Origin: Erpobdella octoculata
Taxonomy: Eukaryota; Annelida; Clitellata; Hirudinida; Erpobdellidae
DNA length: 64,000 nt
Assembly: GCA_963978895.1 (NCBI GenBank)
Contig: OZ022239.1
Location: 37,157,830 to 37,221,829 of the forward strand
Direction of reading: 5' to 3'
Shown here one piece after another: positions 1-12,600 of the stretch (within the stretch, counting starts at the first letter, position 1; each line of letters starts with the position of its first letter). The translations under genes and the position numbers were made by a program. Below the pieces are notes generated by a model. That model saw only the letters and a list, made by a program, of their open reading frames with translations, was not told where the DNA came from and made no database searches.

Positions 1-73
1 TATTATAATATTCAACTGACCTTTGTATTATAATATTCAACTTACCTTTGTATTATAATATTCAACTGACCTT
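1..73 (-). repeat. 25-bp tandem triplication containing the exon-10 splice donor
   Basis: Units begin at 1, 26 and 51 (tattataatattcaact, then gac or tac, then cttt). On the minus strand each carries a donor-like site after aaag: gtcagt, gtaagt, gtcagt. A related partial copy (tattatgatattcaactgac) lies at 988-1007. Confidence 0.85.
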
Positions 74-321
74 TCCAAAGCTTCCTTTTCCTAGAAGTTT
101 TATGAGATTGAAATCATCAAGAGAAAATGTTGTAGAAGATGCCGATGCAACTTGATTGGTTGATAATTTTTCTGAATGACCTGAATTTCCAGACAACTCA
201 TCAGCTTCACCTACTTTTTTCCTCTGTGGCGATTGGCTGCGAGTTCGTCTAGTCATCTCATCGACAACGACTTTTAAACCTTCGCAAGGTTCAGACATTT
301 GTTTCTGAGTCAGATCACAAC
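71..321 (-). CDS. PRKCE-like: PKC exon 10: hinge end and kinase glycine loop
   Basis: 251 nt. The hinge is rich in Ser, Arg and Lys ([13 protein letters not shown]), then [18 protein letters not shown], the start of an AGC kinase domain with the GxGxFG ATP loop. The donor is gtcagt at 65-70. The acceptor at ctaag|gt borrows one nucleotide from exon 9. Adjoining bases 1-70 are three copies of a 25-bp unit that includes the donor. Remaining kinase exons lie to the left of the window. Confidence 0.9.
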
Positions 322-654
322 CTTAGAGGTAGAAAACCATAAAAACTTATTACTAGGTAGGGATACAAACCTCAAATGAAACATATAATACACATACAAA
401 GCAGAAACACTTCAATGCTAGTATTAAAATTTTTTTGAAAGTTTTAGAATAAATTCTGTGAAAATTTCTTGAAATCTTTACATCCCTATCCAATATCAAT
501 TGCATATGAGAAAAACACTGATAACTTGTGAGCAAAAACACATTAAAAAATACCAACTTTGAAGAGGAAATGGTGATGATGTAGTTCTAAGGTCTGCTGA
601 TTTGTGAGGTGATGGAGCTGCATTGTCAACTGATAAGATTCCTCCAATCTGTTT

Positions 655-686
<32 letters not shown>

Positions 687-3600
687 GCTTTAAATTATTT
701 TTTTTAATTTCAAAATAATCCAAGTTGCCATTAGTAAAAAATCTTGAATTTTGTGGCAACACGATGAATAGTGTCATCAGTAATGTCATATTTCTAGCTA
801 CTGTAGAAAGCAATGTCCAGTAACAAAAAAGTTCCAACAATAATCCAGCAATAATGAACTGGACCTGGAAGTTTGTGCTAAGCCTCAAGATTTTAGGTCC
901 GTAAAAACGGGCCAGGCCAAAAACAGCACGGATCGAGTCTGGAATTTTGTGCCAAGTTGCCTACGCTTCGGACCACAAAAATTGGCTCGTATTATGATAT
1001 TCAACTGACATGGAATACTGTGTACAGGCCTGGTCACCTCATTTGAAGAGGAACATATCTTGTATGGAGAGGGTGCATGTGCAGAGAAGAGCTACAAAAC
1101 TAGTGAACGGTATGAAAGGGCACAACTATCAGAGAAGGCTGAAAGTTTTGAATCTTACAACACTGGAGACAAGAAAGCAGAGGGGAGATCTGATAGAAAC
1201 CTTCTAAATTGCAAAGGGGCTAGACGACATCAATGTAACAGTGTTCTTTCGTAAAGCGCCAACCGAGCACAACTCGAGAAGACACAATCTCAAACTTCAA
1301 GTTCAAGGATGCAGTCTCGACTGCAGAAACACAGTTTTAGTCGAAGAGTTGTCCGGTGGTGGGATAGACTAAGTGCATCAAACACAGTAAACGCTTTCAA
1401 AGTTGAATTAGACAAATTGCTTGACAGCGTCGATACGCACTCGCAATTTATCAGTATACTCGTGGAGTTGTTTCTCTTACTACTTGTCTGACTGCATTAC
1501 TGGGGATTGCAAGACGTAAGTTTTGTGCGATACTTGGAAAGGAGCAAGCAGAATTATTGCATAATAACTAAAACCTGTTTTTGCGTACTCGTCTGGAAAA
1601 AGGAATACTGGATAAAGCTAGAGCTAGAACAACCATGCCTCCAAAGAAACAAGAATCAAGCAGAAAAGAGGGAAATTTAGTTGTGGAGGTAAACAGATTA
1701 AATTATGTGAATGTTGCAGACGCGTCGCATCGTTTTGAAAAGTGAGGGGGACAACTTTCTAGAAAGAATTTTTTTTATTTCTTAATTTCAAATATTGAAG
1801 TTTGTAACTTGCTTGTATTAATAATAAATGTGCATTTCTTCAATATAAATCACTCACCAACTATATTTTTATTTGAATCACATTTGAACATAAATATACG
1901 ATACTAAAAGTTGCCAAAAATGTCATGCCGAATTTCAGACAAAAAAACTGGCGGCAAAGTAAGCCCAAATCAACTGTGTCAATTGTCTCCTGGTGCACAT
2001 GCAACAGCATGCAATTATTCAAACGATTTTGCTTCATCGTCGTTCTCAGTTATGTCTTTTCTTTAGGCGACGCAAAGTAGAAAAACTTCGCTCTGAGGTG
2101 GCATTTGAGGTTGGTATTATCAATAAAATCCTTAGAAGACGATCGACATCCCCAAAAATTCTTCGAGTTTGTTCTGGTAGCTTCACATATTTGGAAGCAC
2201 CGCTTTGTAACCCCCGGCAGTTGTGACGAGCTTCTATTCCGCTTATCATGCGCAGTTGTAATTCTAAACGGCGTCTGTTAAATTCTGTATACACTTTAAG
2301 GCACGCTTCACAATCAGGGCGGCCGAGTTAGATCTCGGCTTTTTCTTCTGAAGCTAGTGAGTTTAGAAAAGGTTTTTCCAAGATCGCCATTCTACTGTAT
2401 CCACTTTTGTCAAAGTGGCGTTCTAATTCAGAGACCACCAGTCGATGGCTTTGAAGTAAATTTTTTTTAAATGTTCCTCAGGAGTGAACTCATGAGGTTC
2501 TGCCGGCTTGTCAGTGTACTGAAGCTTCTTGGGCGGTTTTCTCGAACATGCTTGAGTTTGTATTTAGCACATTTTTTCTGAGTACGCACCCAAAGCCGTA
2601 GAACCTATTGTCTTTACGTATAGTCAATAATCTCTTCATAATTTCTTTGAAAGCAACTCATGTTCCAGTCACTGTTTGTGATTTTTTGCAGCATGATACT
2701 CAGTTTATCCAGGCCTGCAACTACGGGGGGCGAGGGGCGCCTAAAGTAAAAAACCATGACATCATAAAAGTAGGGGGGACAAATACATTGTTGTCCTCAC
2801 CTCAAAAATTGTGGGGGGACATGTCCCCCTGTCCCCTCCTATTGCGACGCCTATGGAATGTTGTGCATCAGAAAATGAAGAAGAGCTTAAGATGCTTTCA
2901 GAAATGACATCTGGACAGGGTATAGACAAACATGGGAGTTATTTAAGAGATTAAATGATTGAAATCAAAGAGGTGCTCATAAGAAATAACAAGATGCTAT
3001 CAACTCTTGAAGAGCATAGAAAGGAAATTAAAGTGCTAATAACAAGAGTTGAAGAAATATCTAAAGATTCCATGAGCAGCCTAGACGAGACTAAAGGTTG
3101 GTCGAGTCTATTCAAAAATAAAGTGGAATCATTGGATTTCGGCTTATCAATGACAAACCAGTTCGCCTTGCCTCTTACCAAGATGCTTGTTGAATTATTG
3201 AAAAGTAGAAGCCTCACACCCTAAAAAAAAACCACACCAAGCTTTGTGCCTTAGAAATGGTTTAAAACTATTCTTGGAAAGCAACACTCGATGACGATAG
3301 CTCAAATTCCCTTGTTGAACGAAGTAATTCACAACTGTATCGTAAGCACTTCAGCTGATATCCGGGTTCAACTCATTGACGAAAACAAGAATACTACACT
3401 GCTAAAAAGATCACTTCATCAGCTTTAAAAGCAAATCAATGCTGCAAAATCTGGTGATTATTTGAGTGTTTAAGTTTAATTCTTAACTGTTGGATTTACT
3501 TTAAACGGATTACTTCTATCTGAATTTAAAAAAGCAGTTGGATTGTGTTTAAATCTATAACTGTTTGATTTGATTTATGTTGAATGATCATCAAATGAAC

Positions 3601-6600
3601 TTCAATGGAAAGTTGTTCTTATAGTAGACAAGATATATGTTGCAAAACATGTGGAGTATAGCGGCGGACAGATTGTTGATTTAACCAGTAGTGGTTCTGT
3701 GGCTTCCACTCTTTTGTGCTTTCTAGTAAAATCATTAGCCTGCAAATATATGGATTTAGTTGCAATCTATCCCATGGATACACTTAGAGCAGAAAAGTTG
3801 AGTGGTTATTTTAGTGAAGCTTCACAACTCCTAAGAAGCATCTCATTCAATGTTGTTGCAATATCAGTCGATAATGCATCAACAAACCAACAATTGTACA
3901 CTGATTATTCGTGCAATGGTGAATTAAAAAAAACACACTTTATTGATGCACAAACTGGGGAGCCATTTTTCTTAATTATTGATCCTGTGCATTCAGTTAA
4001 AATTGTTTATAACAATTTTCAGTCATGCAAGTTGTTTCATTTTCCTCCAATGCCAGGTGAAATACCAGATAGTTGTATAGCAGATTTTCGACATATTTCT
4101 GAATGAAAAAAAAAACATTTAAGCTAACGCCAGCAGTTCTGCAACCTTGTTCAATAGAAAAGATATAAGTAAAACTAGCAGTTGCAGTTTTCTGTGAGTC
4201 TACTAGTGACTCATTGTTCTATTATGCTAACCATGCTGGCAAGACACACTGGTTGGGAACTGCTCAATTTGTTCATTTTATAAAAAAAATTGTTAAACGT
4301 TTTGAATGTTAAAACTTCTTTGAAAAGGATTTGTAAACGAGATGAAACTATAGAACCAGTTCTTACAAATCTAGACTAGAAGCTTCATTTTTAAAAAGAC
4401 GTTAATGCTTTTCTTGTGGAGTGGGAGAGTTAAAAAAGGGCTCACGCGAGAAACTTTTTTAGTGCTTCGAAAATTATGTTTGGCAGTAGGAGAATGTGCA
4501 ACTTATTTGTTGACAGAACAGGGGTTTGAAATAGTTCTTCTGGGTTACCTACAGTCTGATCCAATAGAACCAAGATTCTATTGGTTGCGACAAATGTCTG
4601 AAGCAAATTAATTTATCAGCAGGTTCTAGACAATGACAGAAAAATTTGAGCATTGTCACTTCCAAAGTTCTCTCAAATTTCTTTGACTGAATTGATGAAA
4701 CAATCCAATCATCAAATATAGAATCAATATATTGTCACAGCATGATTTTTCAATCGCTGACACAACTGCTGCAGCATTAATTTTCAATCAAAAGCACTGT
4801 TGGATTGTGTATCAAGAAATTTGTTCATTAACTGTTATGATGCAAAACCTGCCAGCTGCAGATTTCCATAGTTCTTTAATTTATAAAATAATTGATCATA
4901 CAACTTGCCATCAAGCTATTATGGATTATGGACTTAATAACTATTTATGTACACATGGACATGAACTGACAAAATTAATTGTAGATCGTTTTATTAATTT
5001 TGTTGCTAAAAATCTTGTGAAAAAAATGACAAACAAGGCAAATTCTCATGATAACCACAGTTCTAAGCATAGATAAATTGATAAACTGTGTAGTAAATAA
5101 AAGTGATTTTTTAATAAAATACTTTTTTTGTACAATTGTTGTGTTATTTCTAATAATCAATAAAAAAAGTAAACATGGGTTCAATAAATAGCACACATCT
5201 GCAGTGGGCACATGCACCTAGTTGCTAGATGGGTATGCCCAAGATGGTAAATGCTCCAAATGGGTTTCATCTACAGTTATCTAGAACTACATGCCTGGTG
5301 AAATGGTAATTTTCTCTTCACAGGAAACTGATGAACATTATGTTCAGCATGAAACAACTTCCTGGACAACCCACTCGTGCTAGTATTGGACCCAATTTCA
5401 TACACCCAGGCCTCGACACATCCCATTTTCTTGTCTTTTTTTCTCCTCTCTTTGACTCTAACCGATAATTACCTTTTCCCCCCATATAAATTATATTTCA
5501 ATTTTTCATTCAATTCTCCACCAAGTGGAGAATTTTATTTAGAATACTCCGATAGAGGATGAAACCAGTTTCACTCTTGTTATCGCCCATGATGTCCTTA
5601 ATAATGTTGTACTGGTGAGTCTAAAGCATCAACAATGGAAGAGGCTTCTCTGGAGGGGGCTTAGGGAAAATATTCATAGAAAGAATTTAAGAATCAGTAA
5701 GTTATTAATAAGTTATTATATTTTAAAAAATCTTGCTGAATTTTGTGTTACAAAAACAACTGTGGCACAAGAAAGAAATTTTAAAACAGAAGTTTTTAGA
5801 ACTTCTAGCTCAAATTCATGGTAATTATCCATCCATTTGAAAAAAATCAAAAAAATAGAGAAGAGGATTATGAGGATTATGATATAATGTGTCGTGAGAT
5901 AGATAATGATCCAAATGTTATTGTCGGTAAGTTATCTTCTTTTAAAATATAAATGCAGTAGTAAATCATTATCATATTGGTAGTTTTTAGGGATTTTGAT
6001 CCAGTATATTAATTTATTAATTTTAAATTACTGAATCAGGAAATCCTGGCCAATTAAATTTCATGATAACTACGAAACATGTTGAAATGAAATACTGCAA
6101 GCTTATAATGAGCTATTTTTTTTATTTTTCATTTAATTTGCTATGTTGTTTCATCTATTTTATTTAATTCATTAATTAGGGCCAGATTAAGGTTTTGCAT
6201 GGTCCTAGGCCAAAAATGTTTTGTGAGCCCCATTTTACCGTTCCTAGTCAAACTATACAATAGATCAGTGGTTCTCAAAGTGGTGGTCCACGAATTGGTT
6301 TGTTGGTTGGTATTTTTCAATCAGGGGTTTCCTGTGCTTTTATTTGACTTAATGTATGATTTGTCAGTATTTCTGTATCCAAAGAATATGGAATGTTTGT
6401 CATTACCATTGATGCTTTTTTAAAGTGTCTCACATGCATGGAATGATAGGTCCGATGCGTTCGGTATTAGGTCCATAAAAGAATTAGGCGATTGTGACTT
6501 TCATGTTTTGACTCTGGGCTCAGATGATGAGCTGGCCATGAGAAAATGCATGATGCCATATTTTCATCAAGCAACAACTATTGTCTGCTCATGACATTTA

Positions 6601-9600
6601 CGTGAAAACGTAACTCGTAAATTGAATGAATTGATCGGTAAAAAGTCAACAAAATGCAAGTCAATTTTGGAGGCACTCTTTGGCGCTTCGGGACTTATTC
6701 CCCATAGTGACCTTTGACAGCTTAAAAGCCAGTGACGGAGCCCTTTCACCAGGGCTTTCTGAATTTAAAAATTATTTTGAGAAACGTATTGAAAAGTTAA
6801 TGTGTGACAAATATTTCTCAGGAAAAAGTATGAGGACAAACAACAATTGTGAATCGATGAATCACATCCTAAAACAAACCGTCCCATGGCTTCCCAATCA
6901 ATTGCAGGAACTTATTGACAAACTGAAGTCGATTGTCGACTCCCAGTACATCGAAGCAGCCAGAGCAATAACTTGTATTTATATATTTTATTTTTGTTAT
7001 TTAATAACTACTAATATTTATAACCATGTCTGGTTGAACATGATTCATGGTCCTTGCGGCAGCTTCAATTACAGTCCACCTTGCTTTAAAAAAAAGCAGG
7101 TGTAGCAAGAGGTATCCATGACTTTTAAAAAACCCACTAAAACTGGTGATGACGGGTGTCTGCAGTACAGACGAAGGCCTCCAACAGACAGTGGCTTCTT
7201 CATTGATGTTAACGGTATGCAATTAGACAATCGCTGGGTAGTACCTTATAATCCAGTAAAGATAAAATAAAACTGTATGAAAGTGGTTGGTTGGCAAATG
7301 GCATAAGCAATGTAGTCCTGGAAAACAAGTTGTCATGGAACAAATGTGTTGTGCAGTGCTACGATAGTGCTTCTGTCATGAGTGGCCGCTTTCGAGGAGT
7401 CCAGACACTCATTAAAAGACTTCTTGTCGATAAATGGTCCACGGCATGAGTTGTTCGTGCACGCACAAATTGAAGATGGCTTAGAAGTCTTATAGGTCGA
7501 AAGATTGGTTGAAACCTGGTGGCCATACCTGTATAGCTCTATTAGAAAAATTAAACTTAGATTTCAAATTATTATTAATGTTTTAGAAGCCCTTGCTTTA
7601 CAAAAGGCAGACAGATTAGCTGCAGCAGAGGCTCAAGGATTGAAAAAATGTCTTTGTTCCATATCATTTCTTCCTTGTTTGGTCGTAGCTGAAAAGTTGC
7701 TTAGGACAGTTAATTCATTTTCTCAAGAATTACAAAGTTCATAAATTAATTATTTAGATGCTAAAGTGCTGCTTGAATCCACCAAAAAGATTTGATGACT
7801 CTTAGAAGCATTGAAACATGGGATGGTATAGTTAAAGAAGCCAGTGAAAAAAGAATGTGAATTGGAATACCACGATATGTGGACAGTGAAAATAATAAAA
7901 CAATGTGAGCTCAGAAAATTTAAAAAAAAATTGTCAGAATATTTTGTTATGTGAACAACTGGTAAAAAGACGATAAAGACGACTCAAACCAGTAACGAAT
8001 CATCGCAACCCTTTTTACGTATGTTGACAAGAAACCTATAACGAATAGTTGACTAAATGAAAAATGACAAAGGACTTAAGCAAGTGCGGGTAAATGCAAA
8101 CTGTATGGCAATCAAGACAATTTTCAAATATTAATCCGGTCTTGATAAGACAACTTTTGAGGAGTATTGGATTAAAAAAAAAAAAATGTTTTTTCATCCA
8201 TACTTTTCACTCCACCCTAGTATTCATGCTCTTATGAAATCTAGCCGAGCAAAGATGAGCAACAGACTCCTCAAACTCCACAAATGTAAGTGAACCAGAC
8301 ATCTTGGCAGAATTAGAAAAAGACATAAGCTGAGCATGCAAATAATTCCAAGGTGGTGCACTTGTCTTGAAGAAAATGTCTTGTATGCGATCACAGGTGC
8401 ACACAATATTACGTATACTGTAAGACAATCCGACACTGTCCCACACGATGCACTTACTTGCCTATTGAAATGTGCCGATTGTTGTGTCTGTGTGCATACA
8501 TTTTCAGGTTGACATTGCACTTGTAAAATTAGGCTAAAGAGGTTTACGATTCTGACTTTGACATTGAGTCGTTAATGTCGAAGATGGTTCCGCGTGTTGA
8601 AAAAGTCATTTCAGATCGTCTTGATATATTTTGTATTAGCTTTCAGGACACAGCGAAAGCCATGTTAAAAGATATGAAACCACCTCTTCAGTCAAAGATC
8701 TCAACTCTAGAAATAGAAAACAAAGATCTTGACTTTAATCATCGCAGGAAGAACTTGATCTTTCACGGGTAAGAAGAAGCCAGAGATAAAGATAAAAGTG
8801 CTGAAGCTACCCGTAGTACAATGGCAGTTGTGTCAAGGTTCTGTGAGGAAAAACTCTGTATTTCCATAAAAGAAGGTGATGTTGAAACTGCTTTCAGGTT
8901 AAAGACTATGGCTAAAGAGAAAAGTAGACCAGTCTTGGTATCCTTCTTGTCTAAGAAATTAAGGGATGATATTCTACATAAGAGAAGATCAATTCATAAT
9001 CATCAGCTGGGATCCAAAGAACAGGTTTACATCAATGAAGACCTGACTGAAGAAGCTTCAAAGATTTTCATGAGACAAGAGGGCTCGTCAAGACCAAGAA
9101 ACTCTTCTCATCCTAGTCATACAATAGGTCAATTTATGTCAAGACCACTTCGACGGCCTCACCAAAGAAAATACTTTCGCTAAGTGATCTCAAGGCCTAA
9201 AATTTAATCTCTCTTAAATTATAATTACAATAATTTTTTTAATGTTATTTATAATTCATTTTTACCAAATGTTCGTATTTTGTATTTCTAATATCCATAT
9301 ATCATCATTGACTCTGAAAAAGCAGAGAAAAACACATTCTGAGAATATGTCCCTGGTGTTGCTATCCATGGCTGTTTTTTTTTTCAATTTCAGTGAGTCT
9401 GTTCGGTGCAAACTACAGGATCTTGGAAAGTGCGATCAAAAAATTTGTATAACACTTTTGCCGACAATCTGTTCCGACAATCTGTTAATCAACTTTAGAG
9501 ATAATGACGCCCATCAAAATTTTCTGCAGTATTTTAAAAACACATTGGTTGGTCGATCTCACCAAAATCATCTCTATCCTATCGAGATGTGGAATTGCAA

Positions 9601-12600
9601 GCTAATTACAGAACACAATCTTCCGAGGACCAACAACAGCGTCAAAAGCTTTCATTGAGTTTTTCAAACTGTTCATCCCAATGTTTTTAAATTACTCGAT
9701 GCAGTTTTAAACGAGCAAGTGCGAGTGAATGCAATTTATCAAAAAATCAATGCGAGGAGATTCCACTCTAATCAATGATCCAATATTTGCAGGCAAATTA
9801 CCTGCTGCTTAATATCATCGGCAACTACATCCAACGAACAACAGACAACTACCTTGGAGCGTGTACCCACTATATCTATCGTTGATTAAAATTTTTTATC
9901 ATTAATTCGTTTATTAAAAAAGATAATAGCTTTGTTTTGAAATTTAAAGTTGTATTTCTTTCTAAATTCGTTCTCTATGTATTTTTGTTTTGCATTATAA
10001 AAACTTTCAAAGTTTCTTTTGTTCCCAATATATTCATCTTTGTCTTTGAAAAAACGTGATAATACCGATTTGACACTGATTAATCTTACTGGAGTAGCCA
10101 GTATCACTATCACCACCACCATTGTCGTCAAATGATGAGTTGCCTCGGAATCAATTGCTTATGGGATCAGTTGTCCATGGGATCAGAAGGCACTAACCCG
10201 AATCAAAACAATTATTAGACCCTGCAGTCAGAGCCATATTTAGGGGGGGGGTGTTTAATAGTTCAAACCCCCCCCCCCTCCCGAAATCATGAAAAATATA
10301 AAATCGATGTAAAATAAGAACAAATGTGCTAGGATAATATAAAATACCCTTGAAAAATTGCAATGTTAATGTGATTTTAAAACATAATTTTATGTCTATG
10401 GTCTCGATGACAAAGCAAAAATTTCTTTGAGATCCGTTCCACTATTAAATTTTAGTTCTGTCTCATTTTTAAATTTAGTTTAAATTCATCTGAATTCAAG
10501 TGCAGTGAATTCAAGTACACGAGTCCAATTATTCAAAATTCATTGATACATCTCTGCAGTGAAATTATTCAGAAAAAATAGTGAAAAATGTTAATTCGGC
10601 TTGCTCATTTGCTGAGAAGTTAGGATTTTGGCCATCACTGTCAGTATTCGATTAACTAATTGATTGTCACTAATTGATTTGATTACTTTAAGTTAAACTT
10701 TTAAGATAAGAATCCTAACGTAATCCTAATCCTGCGGTGAAATTATGCAGAAAAAAATAGTGAAAAATGTTAATTTGGCTTGCTCATTTGCTGTACTTGC
10801 AGACAAAACAACTGATGTCACTAATAATAAACAGTTAACAAAATTTTTGCGTTATGTGGATGATGGCAGGTTGAGAAAAGATTTTTTAGAATTTGTATTA
10901 GCCGATGACTTAACTGGACGAGGTTTAGCAGCCACGTTACAACAGAGATTAGCGACACATGGAATCAACCCTCAATATTTAATAGGTATGTTTCCTTTAA
11001 TACTCTGAAAAATACAAATTGTTTTATAATATTTTTCAAACATTTTTTTATCAGGTCAAGGAAATGATGGGGCTGCAGCAATGAGTGGAATATTAAACGG
11101 AGTTCTAACCGCTATACAGGAATGGTATCCCCTTGCTTTATACGTGCATTGCTCAGCTCATTCTCTAAATTTAGCTCTATCAAAATCATGTACTATCCCA
11201 TGGATCAGAAATACTTTGGGGACAGTAAAGAAAGTGATAGCATTTTTTAATCCATCACCAAAACGCACTCAGATTTTGAAGAATAAAATTTTAGATCTAC
11301 CACCAATTAAACACAAAAAGCTAATATCTATGTCTATGGGTGGAAAGACATGAATCGTTAATGACTTTTAAACAATGATATGGAAGAGCTGAAAAATTCA
11401 TTGGCTCGTGAAACATCAACAGTTGCATATGAATGCAGAAGAACATTTTAAGAATTTGTTTCTTGTATCTCAAGAAATGCTCCACTATGTAGATGGTGAA
11501 GACATTAAATTAGCTAGATTAACCTCAACACAAACCACTCGTGACAATGTGCATTGAGAATTGAAACCACATCGCTGTGCATATACGAAAAGTTGACACA
11601 AACGTCAACAGAAGCAATGGACCATTCTCGATAGGAAAAGCTCTGCGCATTCATCTGACAGACAAGTAAGTTGAGAAGCATAATAAGGATGTCATCTGCC
11701 ACTTCAAGGCTCAAGGCATTGAAATGTTCGATCTCACGGCACAGGATCATATAGTGAACGCAACTGGGGGGGCAAATATTGATGTCGAACAAATTGCCTC
11801 AATGGATACCAACAAGACAGGAGGTTTGGTACAACATCTGAAAATATTCATCAGTGCTGAGGTGATGCTACGATCAAACATCAACGTAGATCAATGATTA
11901 GTCAATGGAGCTATCGGTAACATCAGAAACATTATTTGGCCTTACTTTCGGTGCTAAGGTGATGCTACGATCAAACATCAACGTAGATCAAGGATTAGTC
12001 AATGGTACTATTGGCAACATCACAAATATTATTTGGCCTAACTTTTGCCAAAATAAAATGTATTCAGAGGACCTCCTGTCGGTGGATATTGACTTTGGTA
12101 GCAGTACACCACAACAGGTGATATTAAAACTGCTTTCAGGTTAAAGAAAAGTAGACCAGTCTTGGTATCCTTCTTGTCTAAGAAATTAAGGGATAATATT
12201 CTGCATAAGAGAAGATCTCTTCATAATCATCAGCTGGGATCCAAGGAACAGGTTTACATCAATGAAGACCTGACTAAAGAAACTTCAAAGATTTTCATGA
12301 GACAAGAAGGCTCGTCAAGACCAAGAAACTCTTCTCATCCTAGTCATACAATAGGTCAATTTTTGTCAAGACCACTTCGACAGCCTCACCAAAGAAAATC
12401 CTTTCGCTAAGTGATCTCAAGTCTTAAACTTTAATCTCTCTTAAATTTAAAATAAAATAATTTTTTTAATGTTATTTAGCATTCATTTCATCGACCAAAT
12501 GTTCGTATTTTGTATTTCTCATATCCATATATCATCATTGACGTTGAAAAATCAGAGGAAAACACATTCCGAGAATATGTTCCTGGCGATGCTGTCCACA

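Noticed and set aside
62..298. A free-standing small gene starting at Met 298
   Set aside because: The reading continues upstream without need of that Met, and the splice acceptor at 322 and the kinase glycine loop show it is a PKC exon.
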